NCBI GenBank assembly: GCA_029945625.1 | Contig: JAQSCW010000010.1 | Coordinates: 219,815-283,814 of the forward strand | Reading direction: 5' to 3' | Source: a bacterium | GTDB taxonomy: Bacteria; Bacteroidota; Bacteroidia; B-17B0; Aurantibacillaceae | Length of the DNA stretch: 64,000 nt | Shown: piece after piece, positions 38,170 to 48,118 of the stretch | How positions within the stretch are numbered: position 1 is the first letter of the stretch | How the letters are laid out: each line of letters begins with the position of its first letter | Notes under the pieces: generated by a model | What the model saw: the letters and a program-made list of their open reading frames with translations, nothing else | What the model was told of the DNA's origin: nothing | Databases searched by the model: none | Program-made: the position numbers and the translations under genes

Positions 38170-38244
38170 TTTACGATTGATAGAATTGACGATTTACGAT
38201 TGCTGTGTTGTCGTAGATTGTAAATAATAAAATCGTCAATCATA
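38161..38244. repeat. GATTTAC/GATTGAC repeat with terminal pairing (nuoM/nuoN junction), gene-less
   Basis: ATTGACGATTT (38185-38195) pairs with AAATCGTCAAT (38230-38240); left 20 bp ATTAAATAATTTACGATTGA identical to 33970-33989. Confidence 0.8.
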
Positions 38245-38260
38245 AAAAGGAAATAAAAAT

Positions 38261-39652
38261 ATGAAAGGTCTTTTAATAATAAGCGGTTTGGGTCTTGTGG
38301 CCATGCTGGCAGAGATATTTAAGTTCAAGAAATTATTGCTTCCCATTGTGTTATTGGGAATTGTTGCCGCTTATGTATTTAATTTCATGGAATGGCGCGA
38401 GAGCATGAGCATTTCGTATTTCGACAACATGATTGCATTCGATAAATTGGGCATTGCATTTTCGGGAATCATTATTGCCACTGCATTTTTCTGGTTCATT
38501 TTAGCCAACGATTATTTTGAAGAAGATTCAAACCTGGTAGATCATTTTGCTTTGGTTTTATTTGCACTGGTTGGTGCGCTCATGCTTACGGCCTTTACTA
38601 ATATGACCACTTTGTTTTTAGGCATTGAAATTATGAGCATACCCATGTACGTATTGGCCGCCAGTAAAAAGAAAGATCTGCGCAGCAATGAAGCCGGCTT
38701 TAAATATTTGATCATGGGATCATTTGCGAGCGCCTTTTTGTTATTTGGAATAGCTTTGATCTATGGAGCCAGCGGTTCTTTTGACTTAAAAGAGATCAGC
38801 GCTTATATCTCTGCGAATAACGGAAATTTACCCATGTTCTTTAATGTAGGAGTAGTATTGATGTTGGTGGCCATGTGTTTTAAAGTTTCTGCGGCTCCAT
38901 TCCATTTCTGGGCGCCTGATGTATACGAAGGATCTCCTACTTTAATTACCGCGCTGATGAGCACGGTGGTGAAAACCGCAGCCTTTGCCGCATTTATGCG
39001 TTTGTTCCTTATTGGATTTGCTGATCTCAGTGGACTGTGGACCGGTATTCTGGCGGTAGTGGTAGCCTTGTCGCTCATTATTGCGAATTTCACAGCGGCC
39101 ATGCAAACCAATGTAAAACGGATGTTGGCCTATTCAAGTATAAGCCATGCCGCGTTTATGCTGATGGTGATTGTTGCCAATGTAAGAAGTAATTTGTCGG
39201 TGGATATACTGATTTATTACTCGTTGGCGTATTCAATTGGAAGCATTGCTGCTTTCGGAGTATTGTACAATGTTACACGCAACGGAAACGAAACCCTAGA
39301 CGCCTTTAATGGCTTGGGAAAACGTAATCCTGCTCTGGCGGTATGTATGACCATTGCGATGCTGTCCTTGGCAGGAATACCGGTTACGGCGGGTTTCTTC
39401 GCTAAATATTTTGTGTTTACTGCTATGATCGGCACACCTTATAAATGGTTATTGATTCTTGCCATCCTAACTTCTGCAGTGGGTGTGTATTATTATTTAA
39501 AGGTAGTAATTGCCATGTTCTTCAAAGCCAACACGAATGAAGAAACAATTAAGTTAGAGTATTCTAATCAATTTGTGATTCTGGTGACTACGGTTTTAAC
39601 TCTGGCTCTTGGTATTGTCCCAGGCATTGTAGCGGAAATGTTTTCGTTTTAA
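38261..39652 (+). CDS. nuoN: NADH-quinone oxidoreductase subunit N
   Basis: FKVSAAPFHFWAPDVYEGSPTLITALMSTVVKTAAFAAF, NVKRMLAYSSISHAAFML. Confidence 0.95.
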   Translation: MKGLLIISGLGLVAMLAEIFKFKKLLLPIVLLGIVAAYVFNFMEWRESMSISYFDNMIAFDKLGIAFSGIIIATAFFWFILANDYFEEDSNLVDHFALVLFALVGALMLTAFTNMTTLFLGIEIMSIPMYVLAASKKKDLRSNEAGFKYLIMGSFASAFLLFGIALIYGASGSFDLKEISAYISANNGNLPMFFNVGVVLMLVAMCFKVSAAPFHFWAPDVYEGSPTLITALMSTVVKTAAFAAFMRLFLIGFADLSGLWTGILAVVVALSLIIANFTAAMQTNVKRMLAYSSISHAAFMLMVIVANVRSNLSVDILIYYSLAYSIGSIAAFGVLYNVTRNGNETLDAFNGLGKRNPALAVCMTIAMLSLAGIPVTAGFFAKYFVFTAMIGTPYKWLLILAILTSAVGVYYYLKVVIAMFFKANTNEETIKLEYSNQFVILVTTVLTLALGIVPGIVAEMFSF

Positions 39653-39851
39653 GACCGGGCTTCGGAATCTCACCTCACCGATCCAAAAACTTATTTATTT
39701 TGAACAGGCATGATTTTGCGGTGCGCAGTTGTGTTTGTTTTGCCATTTTTCCTAGATTTACTTGACTAAATTGAATTTTGCAATAGGTTCAGTGAATTAG
39801 GGGGCTAAGAAATTTGGACGCCATCAGTAAATCCTTATAAGATAACAAACT

Positions 39852-41762
39852 ATGCATACTAAAATGCTTTTTTCAAATTTACTTAGTTTTTCCTTTGCGT
39901 TTATATTGATTCCATTTGTTATATTGTCACAAAACCAAACCAGAAATTGGTATTTCGGAAACGGTGCTGGTCTTACGTTCGCTAGTGCCACACCTACTTT
40001 GACTTCTGGTGGTGCTATCACCACTTCACTGGGATGCGCCGCTATTTCTGATGTAGCGGGAAACCTTTTGTTTTATACTGATGGTGTAACGGTGTATAAT
40101 CAGACCCATTCGGTGATGGCAAATGGAACAGGACTGCATGGGACAAACGCATTTCAACCTGCACTGATTCTTAAACAGCCGGCAATGCCAAATATTTACT
40201 ACGTATTTACCGTAGGGGGATGGAATACAGCAAACGGCTTAAAGTACTCGATTGTTGATATGAGTCTTGCTGCAGGGCTTGGTTCTGTTACCGTGAAAAA
40301 CTTTTCTCTTTACGCTCCAACTTGCGACAAACAAGTGGCAGTAAGACATTGTAATGGAAAAGATGTTTGGATCATTAGTCACGAATATCATTCTGATAAA
40401 TTCCGCAGCTACCTGCTTACAAGTGCTGGTCTAAGTTCAAGCCCTGTGATCTCAGCGGTAGGGGAAACCATTACATTACCAGCAACTGCGTCAAGTGGGG
40501 AAATGAAAATTTCTCCCGATGGTAAAAAACTCGCCGTTGCAACTGCAAGTAGTTCAAGTCCTCCGGGAATTGGACTTGGGGGTTTTTTTCTTTTTGATTT
40601 TGATGCTTCAACTGGAGTAGTATCAAATTCGCTTGCTTTGTTAAATTTCAACCCAACTTATGGTAGGGCTATAGGTATGGAGTTCTCCCCCGATGGCACA
40701 AAACTTTACGGTAGCTCAACCACCTCCACCAATCCCCCGGTTTCCTGGTTATACCAATGGAATGTATGTGCACCAACAGCTCCTGCAATCATAGCTTCCC
40801 TTTATTCATTCAGTGTTCAAAATACTTTTAATGTTGCGTTTGGAGGCATGCAAAAAGGGATCGACGGAAAAGTTTATTTATCGGTAAGCGGACAGCAAAG
40901 CCTTGGAGTGATAAACAATCCTAATTCTTCCGGAGCGGCCATGAATTTTGTTTTAAATGGACAAAGCGTTGCCCCTAATATATGCGGATTCGGTTTGCCC
41001 AACTTTATAAACTCCTATTTAAAACCCATACCTAGCATATTTTCTAATTCGATTAGTTGCCAAAATGTAAATTTTTCTGTTCCGCCCTTACCCACTTTCA
41101 GCAGCGGATGCCAGTCCTCACCCTATCCAACTTTGGGTTACATTTGGAACTTTGGTGATCCTTCTTCAGGTGCTGCCAATTCTTCCACACTCACTTCGCC
41201 AGTACATTTTTATTCATCGCTCGGCACGTATTCCGTTTCGCTTATTTTGTTGAATCCCTGTTCAAATGATACTGTAACAAAAACTGTTACGGTTGCAGTT
41301 GCCGGTCCCAGCCCGGCAATATCCGGAAATACCCTAATTTGCAAGGGCGAAAAAAATACTTACTCTGTAACAGGAGGAAGCACTTATTCCTGGAGCACCG
41401 GTGGCGGCACCTCAACGGTCGCGCTTACTCCAACTCAAACCACTGTTTTTAGCGCCTCGGCAACAACCAATGGTTGCACTTTATCTAAATCCTATACTGT
41501 CACGGTCAATCCTTGCACAGGTCTAAATGCAGACGAAGAGTACAAAGTTCAAATTTTTCCGAACCCGGTTAGTAGGCTACTCAATATAGAAGTTGAGGAC
41601 CCTGCTCAATTAAGGATATTTGACCTAAATGGAATCATAATTTTGCAGCAGAGCCTCAAACCGGGTACAAACAGTATCGATCTGCTCTTATTAGCCCCAA
41701 CAGTTTATATTGTGGAAATCGGTAACTGGCGCGGAAGAGTTATTAAGATAAATTCAAACTAA
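39852..41762 (+). CDS. Secreted PKD-domain protein with T9SS C-terminal sorting domain
   Basis: N-terminal NWYFGNGAGLTF; PKD-like YIWNFGDPSSGAANSSTLTSPVHFYSSLGTYSVSLILLNPC; C-terminal VQIFPNPVSRLLNIEVED...LLAPTVYIVEI. Confidence 0.85.
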   Translation: MHTKMLFSNLLSFSFAFILIPFVILSQNQTRNWYFGNGAGLTFASATPTLTSGGAITTSLGCAAISDVAGNLLFYTDGVTVYNQTHSVMANGTGLHGTNAFQPALILKQPAMPNIYYVFTVGGWNTANGLKYSIVDMSLAAGLGSVTVKNFSLYAPTCDKQVAVRHCNGKDVWIISHEYHSDKFRSYLLTSAGLSSSPVISAVGETITLPATASSGEMKISPDGKKLAVATASSSSPPGIGLGGFFLFDFDASTGVVSNSLALLNFNPTYGRAIGMEFSPDGTKLYGSSTTSTNPPVSWLYQWNVCAPTAPAIIASLYSFSVQNTFNVAFGGMQKGIDGKVYLSVSGQQSLGVINNPNSSGAAMNFVLNGQSVAPNICGFGLPNFINSYLKPIPSIFSNSISCQNVNFSVPPLPTFSSGCQSSPYPTLGYIWNFGDPSSGAANSSTLTSPVHFYSSLGTYSVSLILLNPCSNDTVTKTVTVAVAGPSPAISGNTLICKGEKNTYSVTGGSTYSWSTGGGTSTVALTPTQTTVFSASATTNGCTLSKSYTVTVNPCTGLNADEEYKVQIFPNPVSRLLNIEVEDPAQLRIFDLNGIIILQQSLKPGTNSIDLLLLAPTVYIVEIGNWRGRVIKINSN

Positions 41763-42005
41763 TTAAAGTTGTGAAGTATTTTAGAAGATCTCTTTGCTGA
41801 ATTTAATCAATCAAAACAAAATTAAGGTTGTATAAAAAATAATAGTTTCACTAAAAGATTGCTTACAAAGAGAATTCATTCCCATCAAGAATAAATGATT
41901 TCTCTGAGGACATCTATCCGTCGAAGATTGATATGGTGGTTTGGATAGGTGGAAAACCCTACAACGACAAGGAGGGAGCGCAGGGATTTGCGCATAACCC
42001 GCGGA

Positions 42006-43088
42006 TCACAACCTCCTAAAAAGATCTTTAATATAATCCATAGTGGCGATCTCTTTATAGTTATCACCAAAGGCGTGGTTCCACATAAATGGTAAGTTAT
42101 AACTTACGGTGGCCATTTTGGTAATGGTGTCGTCGCTCCAATGTTTACTTAAACCCTGAGGCAGGGAGATCTTGTGTTTTTTGATCATACGCTTAAATTC
42201 ACCAACACCTTGAGGATAGATGTCTTCGAGATGCTGAAAAATAATGCAGTTTGCATAACAGTGGCGGGTACCCAGTATTTTTGATAGACCATAACTCACG
42301 GCGTGACATACACCCACTTCGCTGTAGGTTAAACTGAGGCCGCCCATTAAGGAAGCCACCATCAAAATATCGTCGTTTTCGGGAGTTTGACCCGAGCCAT
42401 CATCTAAATATACTTTACGAGATAAATTCAAAGCTTGATCGCCATAGGCTAGACTAAATGCGTTATTGCGGATGCCGTTATGAGATTCGATGCAGTGAAT
42501 GTACGTATCCATACCGGTATAGAACCACCAATCGGTTGGCACGCTGCTAATCAAATCGGGATCGAGGATCACTTGATTAAAAACAGTCCAATCGCATTTT
42601 AATCCTAATTTCTTTTCGGGTCCGGTTAATACCGCTGTCATCGACACCTCTGCTCCGGTACCGCTGATGGTGGGAACCCCCAAGTGGTAAAGGCCCGGGT
42701 TTTTAATAAGATTCAGTCCCTGATACAACGTGGAAGACCCTTCGTTGGTGAGCATCAGTGAAAGTGCTTTGGCAATATCTAAAATGCTTCCACCGCCGAT
42801 GCCTATGACGCCGCTTGGTAAACCCTTTTTTGAGAGGATGCCGTCGCGAAGTGTATCAATTTGTTCGGTAGTAGGTTCATGCGGATCTACATCAATGTAA
42901 AAAACAAGATCTTCGGGTTTGTTCTGCAATTGTTTACTGAGAGGTTTGTCTTTGAAATAGTTATCTACCACATAAACAAAGTATTTGAAGTTTTCTTTGC
43001 GAATAGGTTCTACTGTTTGGGCGAGTTGTGCGAAAGAGCCCCGGCCGTAGGTAACTTTGTCGATGTTCTTAAAATTCTTGTGATTCAT
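42006..43088 (-). CDS. kdnB: Iron-containing alcohol dehydrogenase family, KdnB-like (3-deoxy-alpha-D-manno-octulosonate 8-oxidase)
   Basis: MNHKNFKNIDKVTYGRGSFAQL, GIGGGSILDIAKALSLMLTNEGSSTLYQGLNLIKNPGLYHLGVPTISGTGAEVSMTAVLTGPEKKLGLKCDWTVFNQVILDPDLI, WFYTGMDTYIHCIES resemble Shewanella KdnB as recalled. Confidence 0.75.
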   Translation of the reverse strand: MNHKNFKNIDKVTYGRGSFAQLAQTVEPIRKENFKYFVYVVDNYFKDKPLSKQLQNKPEDLVFYIDVDPHEPTTEQIDTLRDGILSKKGLPSGVIGIGGGSILDIAKALSLMLTNEGSSTLYQGLNLIKNPGLYHLGVPTISGTGAEVSMTAVLTGPEKKLGLKCDWTVFNQVILDPDLISSVPTDWWFYTGMDTYIHCIESHNGIRNNAFSLAYGDQALNLSRKVYLDDGSGQTPENDDILMVASLMGGLSLTYSEVGVCHAVSYGLSKILGTRHCYANCIIFQHLEDIYPQGVGEFKRMIKKHKISLPQGLSKHWSDDTITKMATVSYNLPFMWNHAFGDNYKEIATMDYIKDLFRRL

Positions 43089-43100
43089 GATGGTTGGATT

Positions 43101-43260
43101 GACGCAGATTGCACAGATTTCGCGGAAGCATTATTAATTGTGCAAATAGTGCTTAGTAATGAAATATTAATTAATCTATTTTGTATTGTGAATTCAACAT
43201 GCAAAAAGAGGTTCACCGCGTATTGTATTTTTTCTGTGAAATCTGCGAAATCTGTGTTTA
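43101..43260. repeat. Inverted nonamer repeats (CRCAGATTN type) spanning the kdnB/sod intergenic region
   Basis: Left GACGCAGATTGCACAGATTTCGCGGAAG (43101-43128); right TTTCTGTGAAATCTGCGAAATCTGTGTTTA (43231-43260). Confidence 0.75.
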
Positions 43261-44007
43261 TTTATGTTTGTATAATTCCTCCGCTTTTTCCCAGTTCACC
43301 ACGTTCCACCAATTGCTGATATAGTCGGCGCGTTTGTTTTGATATTTTAAATAGTAAGCATGTTCCCACACGTCCAAACACAAAACCGGTTTACCCTGAT
43401 CCCCGGCGATTTTCATAAGGGGATTATCTTGGTTAGGAGTGGTAGTGATCTTGAGAGCGTTTTTTTCATCTACGATTAACCAACACCAACCACTTCCAAA
43501 AATCTTGAGCGCTTTGTCGGAGAATTCTTTCTTAAAATCATCAAATGTTTTGAAGTTAGAATTAATGGCATCCCCTAATTTTCCAAGAGCTTTGAGTTCT
43601 TTCTTATCAGGGTTGGGCTTCATCAAAGGCCAAAATAGGGAATGGTTAAAGTAACCGCCCATGTTATTGCGAATAAGAGGCGGGGTGCTTGTGTCAATTT
43701 TTCGGCACTTGGTACTATCATCGTCATTAAAATCAAATGAACCGGGAGCAGCAGAATTAAGTTTATCAATATACGCCTGATGGTGTTTTGTGTGATGAAT
43801 CTCCATGGTTTGTTTATCGATAAAAGGCTCTAGAGCATCATAGGCATAGGGGAGCGCGGGAAGGCTGAGTTTTCCGGGTTCTGATGCAAATGTTTCGGAA
43901 ACATGTTCAAGCGCAGCAATTTTTTCGTTGCCTAGCAGGCCTGTTGCCAGACCGCTAAGACCCAACAAGGCACTTTTCTTCAAAAAATTTCTTCGGTTGT
44001 CGCTCAT
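43258..44007 (-). CDS. Fe/Mn superoxide dismutase with N-terminal twin-arginine signal
   Basis: MSDNRRNFLKKSALLGLSGLATGLLG Tat-like signal; LPYAYDALEPFIDKQTMEIHHTKHHQAYIDKLN; DVWEHAYYLKYQNKRADYISNWWNVVNW. Confidence 0.92.
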   Translation of the reverse strand: MSDNRRNFLKKSALLGLSGLATGLLGNEKIAALEHVSETFASEPGKLSLPALPYAYDALEPFIDKQTMEIHHTKHHQAYIDKLNSAAPGSFDFNDDDSTKCRKIDTSTPPLIRNNMGGYFNHSLFWPLMKPNPDKKELKALGKLGDAINSNFKTFDDFKKEFSDKALKIFGSGWCWLIVDEKNALKITTTPNQDNPLMKIAGDQGKPVLCLDVWEHAYYLKYQNKRADYISNWWNVVNWEKAEELYKHK

Positions 44008-44008
44008 G

Positions 44009-44518
44009 TTAAAATTGTATTAATAATTGATTTTTTTCAACAGCAGTACCTTTTACTGCAGCCACTTTTTTAATTACCCCGTCGGTAGGGGATTTTAAAA
44101 TATTTTCCATTTTCATAGCTTCAAGTACCAATAACGCATCTCCTTTTTTTACGGTATCACCTTCTGCCACCAGAATATTAAGTACCATGCCGGGCATAGG
44201 AGCTTTAATTTCATTTACTTTTTTGGCAGCCAAATTATCCAAACCGAGGCTGTGCAGCAACTCGTCGTATTTATCTTTGAGTTGTAAACTGTACTTAACA
44301 GAATTGATTTTAAGAACCAGAGTTTTTTCTTCTGGCAGTGTTTTCACAACTTCAATATTATAAGACTTTCCCTGATACAGTAAATGGTACTGGTAGGGAT
44401 TTATTTTCACGAGATCACCTTCGATCTTTTTTCCATTAAACTCCCCACTAAAAAACCGGTCACTTAAAACCAGATCAGCTTTGTAAGATTTGGCGCCGTT
44501 AACTGTAATAGAATACAT
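44009..44518 (-). CDS. Biotin carboxyl carrier-type protein (biotin/lipoyl attachment domain)
   Basis: KAPMPGMVLNI-like IKAPMPGMVLNILVAEGDTVKKGDALLVLEAMKMENILKSPTDG. Confidence 0.88.
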   Translation of the reverse strand: MYSITVNGAKSYKADLVLSDRFFSGEFNGKKIEGDLVKINPYQYHLLYQGKSYNIEVVKTLPEEKTLVLKINSVKYSLQLKDKYDELLHSLGLDNLAAKKVNEIKAPMPGMVLNILVAEGDTVKKGDALLVLEAMKMENILKSPTDGVIKKVAAVKGTAVEKNQLLIQF

Positions 44519-44544
44519 AATACAAATCTAGAATTTATTCCAAT

Positions 44545-44577
44545 AAAAAAACCTCCTTCGGGTGGGAAGAAGGTTTA
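44545..44577. terminator. Hairpin terminator AAACCTCCTTC...GAAGAAGGTTT
   Basis: Near-perfect stem with A/T-rich flanks, downstream of the minus-strand gene at 44598-45416. Confidence 0.5.
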
Positions 44578-44597
44578 ATTTAACGAAAATTACTGAA

Positions 44598-45416
44598 TTA
44601 CTTCTTTACGAATTCGCCCATTTTATTATCGAAGTTGATGTAATAGGGCCCTTTTGGCAGATTGCTGACGTCCACTTTAAGTCCCGATCCCTTTTTCACA
44701 ATATTTCCATATTGATCGTAAATCTCATACATGGTTTCGGCGGGCTTTGTTTCTTTACCCTTTACAAAAAAGTTAATGTCCTTTATTGCCTTTAACGGCG
44801 CAAAATCAATCTCGGGAGATTCACTCAAAAAGTCTGTTGCTTTGCTTAAACGGGGACTGCCGCTATAGTCGGTTTGCCGTACCCGAAAAGTATTTTTTCC
44901 ACTGTGAGGCGCTATTTTGAAGGAGTATTCGCAGGTAGTGGGTTTTCCTTCTCCTTCCACTTCGCCCACTTTCACCCATTTGTTCCAGCGGTATTGTTCA
45001 ATAAAGAAGGCCAGTTTACCTGTTTCGGAGCGAGTGGACCAGTGAAGGATTCCTTCCTTGTCAATACCCATACCTATAACCTCGTAGGTACTTTTAGGCT
45101 TCAGCACTTCGGGATTCAGCACTTTTGGTTTGCAGCCTTCTTTGTGAAAGATCTTTATTTCAACCTTATCGCCGATATTTAATTTATGAGGTTTAAGGTC
45201 AATCTCAAAAGCACTGGAGTTGGTCTCATCGGTAGTTATGTTTCCATTTACCATGATCTCAGTTACACAAAAACCAACACTTCCGGGGCCATAAGGGTTT
45301 TGCACATAAAGCACCTTGCCCTGGTAATTTCCCTCCAGAATAATAACATTGACCGGAGTTTGCGCTTTTGAAAAAGAGATCACCAGAAGAAAAATATATA
45401 TGGTAAGTCTCTTCAT
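44598..45416 (-). CDS. Hypothetical secreted protein
   Basis: Signal peptide MKRLTIYIFLLVISFSKAQ; start reassigned to 45416; C-terminal TMYEIYDQYGNIVKKGSGLKVDVSNLPKGPYYINFDNKMGEFVKK resembles a sorting-domain-like tail. Confidence 0.55.
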   Translation of the reverse strand: MKRLTIYIFLLVISFSKAQTPVNVIILEGNYQGKVLYVQNPYGPGSVGFCVTEIMVNGNITTDETNSSAFEIDLKPHKLNIGDKVEIKIFHKEGCKPKVLNPEVLKPKSTYEVIGMGIDKEGILHWSTRSETGKLAFFIEQYRWNKWVKVGEVEGEGKPTTCEYSFKIAPHSGKNTFRVRQTDYSGSPRLSKATDFLSESPEIDFAPLKAIKDINFFVKGKETKPAETMYEIYDQYGNIVKKGSGLKVDVSNLPKGPYYINFDNKMGEFVKK

Positions 45417-45641
45417 ATCAGCAAAATAAACGCTTTGCATGCAATATTATAACCTAATTTCTGAATTACAAAATATATTTGTTGCATAAATGCAAAGGTT
45501 TTCACCTCGTTCTAACCCCCTAAATAGCTTAGGTAACACACTTTTTTTATTCGTGAAGGATGAAATTAAGTGGGCAATTGTGCAGGAGAGATGGTTTAGG
45601 TACAATTCAGCTCTCTTTATTTTTTTGTATTTTTAAGTCCA

Positions 45642-48116
45642 ATGTTCATGGTTCGAAAATCGGCACTCATCATTCTGTTAATGGGACTTAGTCCCATCTT
45701 GAGCCATGCCCAATTTGTGATCAGGGGAAAAGTTTTTTCGGTGGATAATAAAGAGGCTTTACCCTTTGTGCCCGTGGCCATGAAGGGCACGCCATACGGG
45801 GCACAGACCGATTTTGACGGGAATTATGTGATTAAATGTTCGAAGCTTGGAGATTCCATCGTTGCTCAATACGTAGGATACAAAAGGATGTCGAGGGCCG
45901 TGAACAAACAATTGAGCGAACAGGTAATCAACTTCCCTCTCAAGGAATTGGGCGGAATATCTCTGGATGAAGTGGTAGTGAAGGCAGGTGAAAATCCGGC
46001 GCATCGCATCATTCGAAATTGCGTGAAGAACAAAGACAAAAATAACAAGGCGAAACTCGAAGCCTATGAGTACGAAGCGTATAACAAACTTGAGTTCGAC
46101 CTTAACCGAATTCCGAAAGAAATGCGAACGAATAAAATGTTCAAACCCATTGCCTTTGTTTTTGAAAATGTAGACAGCACGTATAGCAATGAGAAGCCCT
46201 CTTTGCCGTTTTTCATCATAGAAAATCTATCTCAGTTTTACTACAGGAAGGACCCTACTCGAAAAAAAGAAGTTGTGATCGCCAGCAAGGTTACCGGACT
46301 TGAAAACGCAAGTGTTTCTCAAGTGCTTGGAGACATGTATCAGAACGTGAATATTTACGATAACAACATTCTGGTTTTCAATAAACAATTGCCCAGTCCC
46401 CTGAGTGAAAATGCCTTGTTTTATTATAAATTTTATTTGCAAGACAGTGCCTTTGAAAACAACCAATACATCTACCATATTACATTCAAACCCAAACGTG
46501 TTCAGGAATTAAGTTTTTCGGGCAACATCTGGATTGCAGATACCACTTGGGGTGTGAAGCGACTGGAAATGACAATTCCAAAAGATGCTAATTTAAATTT
46601 CATCAATACGGCCAATGTGGTGCAGGAATTTTCGTATAGCGACAGTACTTGGTTTATGTCGAAAGACCGCCTCGTGCTGGATTTCTCACCAAATAAAAAA
46701 GTACCGGGATTCTATGGAAGAAAAACCACCTCCTATAAAAAGATCATTTTAAACCAACCTAAAGCTGACAAATTTTACGAATTTGCCGACCGAATTGTGG
46801 TGGATGAGGGAGCGTTAAATAAGTCGGATGAATTTTGGAATGAAAACAGGCACGACAGTTTAACAGTGCGTGAGAAGAAGATCTTTAAGATGATCGATAC
46901 CATCCAAACCTTGCCGATCTATCGCACCTGGGTGGATGTGTTTTATCTGCTGATAGCGGGTTATGCGAAAGTGAATAATTTTGAGATTGGCCCCTACTAC
47001 AATTTGGTTTCTTACAACAAAGTAGAAGGTTTGCGTTTGCGTTTTGGGGGCAGAACCACCGAGAAGTTTAGCAAATGGTACGAACTAAATGGTTATGTGG
47101 CGTATGGCCTTTTGGATGAAAAGTGGAAATATTCTTTGGGGTTTAAATCTTTCATTACAAAAACTCCGCACCGGCAAATTGTGGGTATGACATTTAGAAG
47201 CGATAACGAAATTTTGGGGCAAAGCACAAATGGATTTTCGCAGGACAATATTTTTGCCTCCTTGTTTAGAACCAATCCGCTCACAAACCTCACGCGTGTA
47301 AGCGGTACAGAAGCATGGTACCAGCGCGAGTGGTTTCAGGGTTTACTCACAAAAGGGATTTTGGTGGGCAGAACGCTGATGCCTCTTGGAACGCAACGGT
47401 ATTTGGAATTTCAGGACGATGGGAGTGTGAAACCCATTCAAAGCATTTATACCACCGAATTTAGGGTGAACGTGAGGTTTGCCTGGAAAGAAAAATATGT
47501 GGGGGAAGGCTTCTCTAGGGTATCTATTGGCACCCGATATCCTATTCTTCAGTTAAACTATGCCAAGTCGCTGCAAAATGCATTTAAAGCGCAATATGAT
47601 TACCAAAAGTTGGTGCTGAATGTGAACGACAGGATAAGAATTACGCCAATTTTGGGGTATACTGATTATACCATTGAATTTGGAAAGATCTGGGGCATTT
47701 TACCCTATCCACTCATGGAATTGCACGGAGGTAACGAGACGTATATTTACGACTATATGGCTTTTAACATGATGCACTATTACGAATTTACAAGTGATAA
47801 ATGGGTATCGGCCGCTGTGTTTCATCATTTTGAAGGGTTATTTTTAAATAAGTTACCTTTGCTCAGAAAGTTGAAATGGCGAGAAGTGGCAACAGTAAAA
47901 GGAGTATGGGGAACAGTAAAGAAAGAGAATATGCAGGTCTTGCTTTTTCCGCGCACGCTCTCTTCACTTAATCGGGGTCCCTACGTGGAAGCCAGTCTGG
48001 GAATAGAGAATATTTTTAAGGTGTTTCGAATTGATGCGTTTTGGAGACTCAGTTATCAGTTTCCGCGATCGGCAGATAATTTTGGTATAAAGGTAGGGTT
48101 CCAATTTATGTTGTAA
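45642..48116 (+). CDS. DUF5686 / carboxypeptidase-like regulatory domain outer-membrane protein
   Basis: N-terminal [42 protein letters not shown] (CarboxypepD_reg-like), [28 protein letters not shown] typical of DUF5686. Confidence 0.85.
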   Translation: MFMVRKSALIILLMGLSPILSHAQFVIRGKVFSVDNKEALPFVPVAMKGTPYGAQTDFDGNYVIKCSKLGDSIVAQYVGYKRMSRAVNKQLSEQVINFPLKELGGISLDEVVVKAGENPAHRIIRNCVKNKDKNNKAKLEAYEYEAYNKLEFDLNRIPKEMRTNKMFKPIAFVFENVDSTYSNEKPSLPFFIIENLSQFYYRKDPTRKKEVVIASKVTGLENASVSQVLGDMYQNVNIYDNNILVFNKQLPSPLSENALFYYKFYLQDSAFENNQYIYHITFKPKRVQELSFSGNIWIADTTWGVKRLEMTIPKDANLNFINTANVVQEFSYSDSTWFMSKDRLVLDFSPNKKVPGFYGRKTTSYKKIILNQPKADKFYEFADRIVVDEGALNKSDEFWNENRHDSLTVREKKIFKMIDTIQTLPIYRTWVDVFYLLIAGYAKVNNFEIGPYYNLVSYNKVEGLRLRFGGRTTEKFSKWYELNGYVAYGLLDEKWKYSLGFKSFITKTPHRQIVGMTFRSDNEILGQSTNGFSQDNIFASLFRTNPLTNLTRVSGTEAWYQREWFQGLLTKGILVGRTLMPLGTQRYLEFQDDGSVKPIQSIYTTEFRVNVRFAWKEKYVGEGFSRVSIGTRYPILQLNYAKSLQNAFKAQYDYQKLVLNVNDRIRITPILGYTDYTIEFGKIWGILPYPLMELHGGNETYIYDYMAFNMMHYYEFTSDKWVSAAVFHHFEGLFLNKLPLLRKLKWREVATVKGVWGTVKKENMQVLLFPRTLSSLNRGPYVEASLGIENIFKVFRIDAFWRLSYQFPRSADNFGIKVGFQFML

Positions 48117-48118
48117 TT

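Noticed and set aside
41885-42070. 61-aa minus-strand ORF (GGCDPRVMRKSLRSLLVVVGFSTYP...)
   Set aside because: Partly overlaps kdnB out of frame; no domain recognised, although the intergenic part might deserve a search.
42861-43319. 152-aa plus-strand ORF across the kdnB start and the repeat region
   Set aside because: Antisense to kdnB and sod ends and reads through the inverted-repeat element; no family signature.
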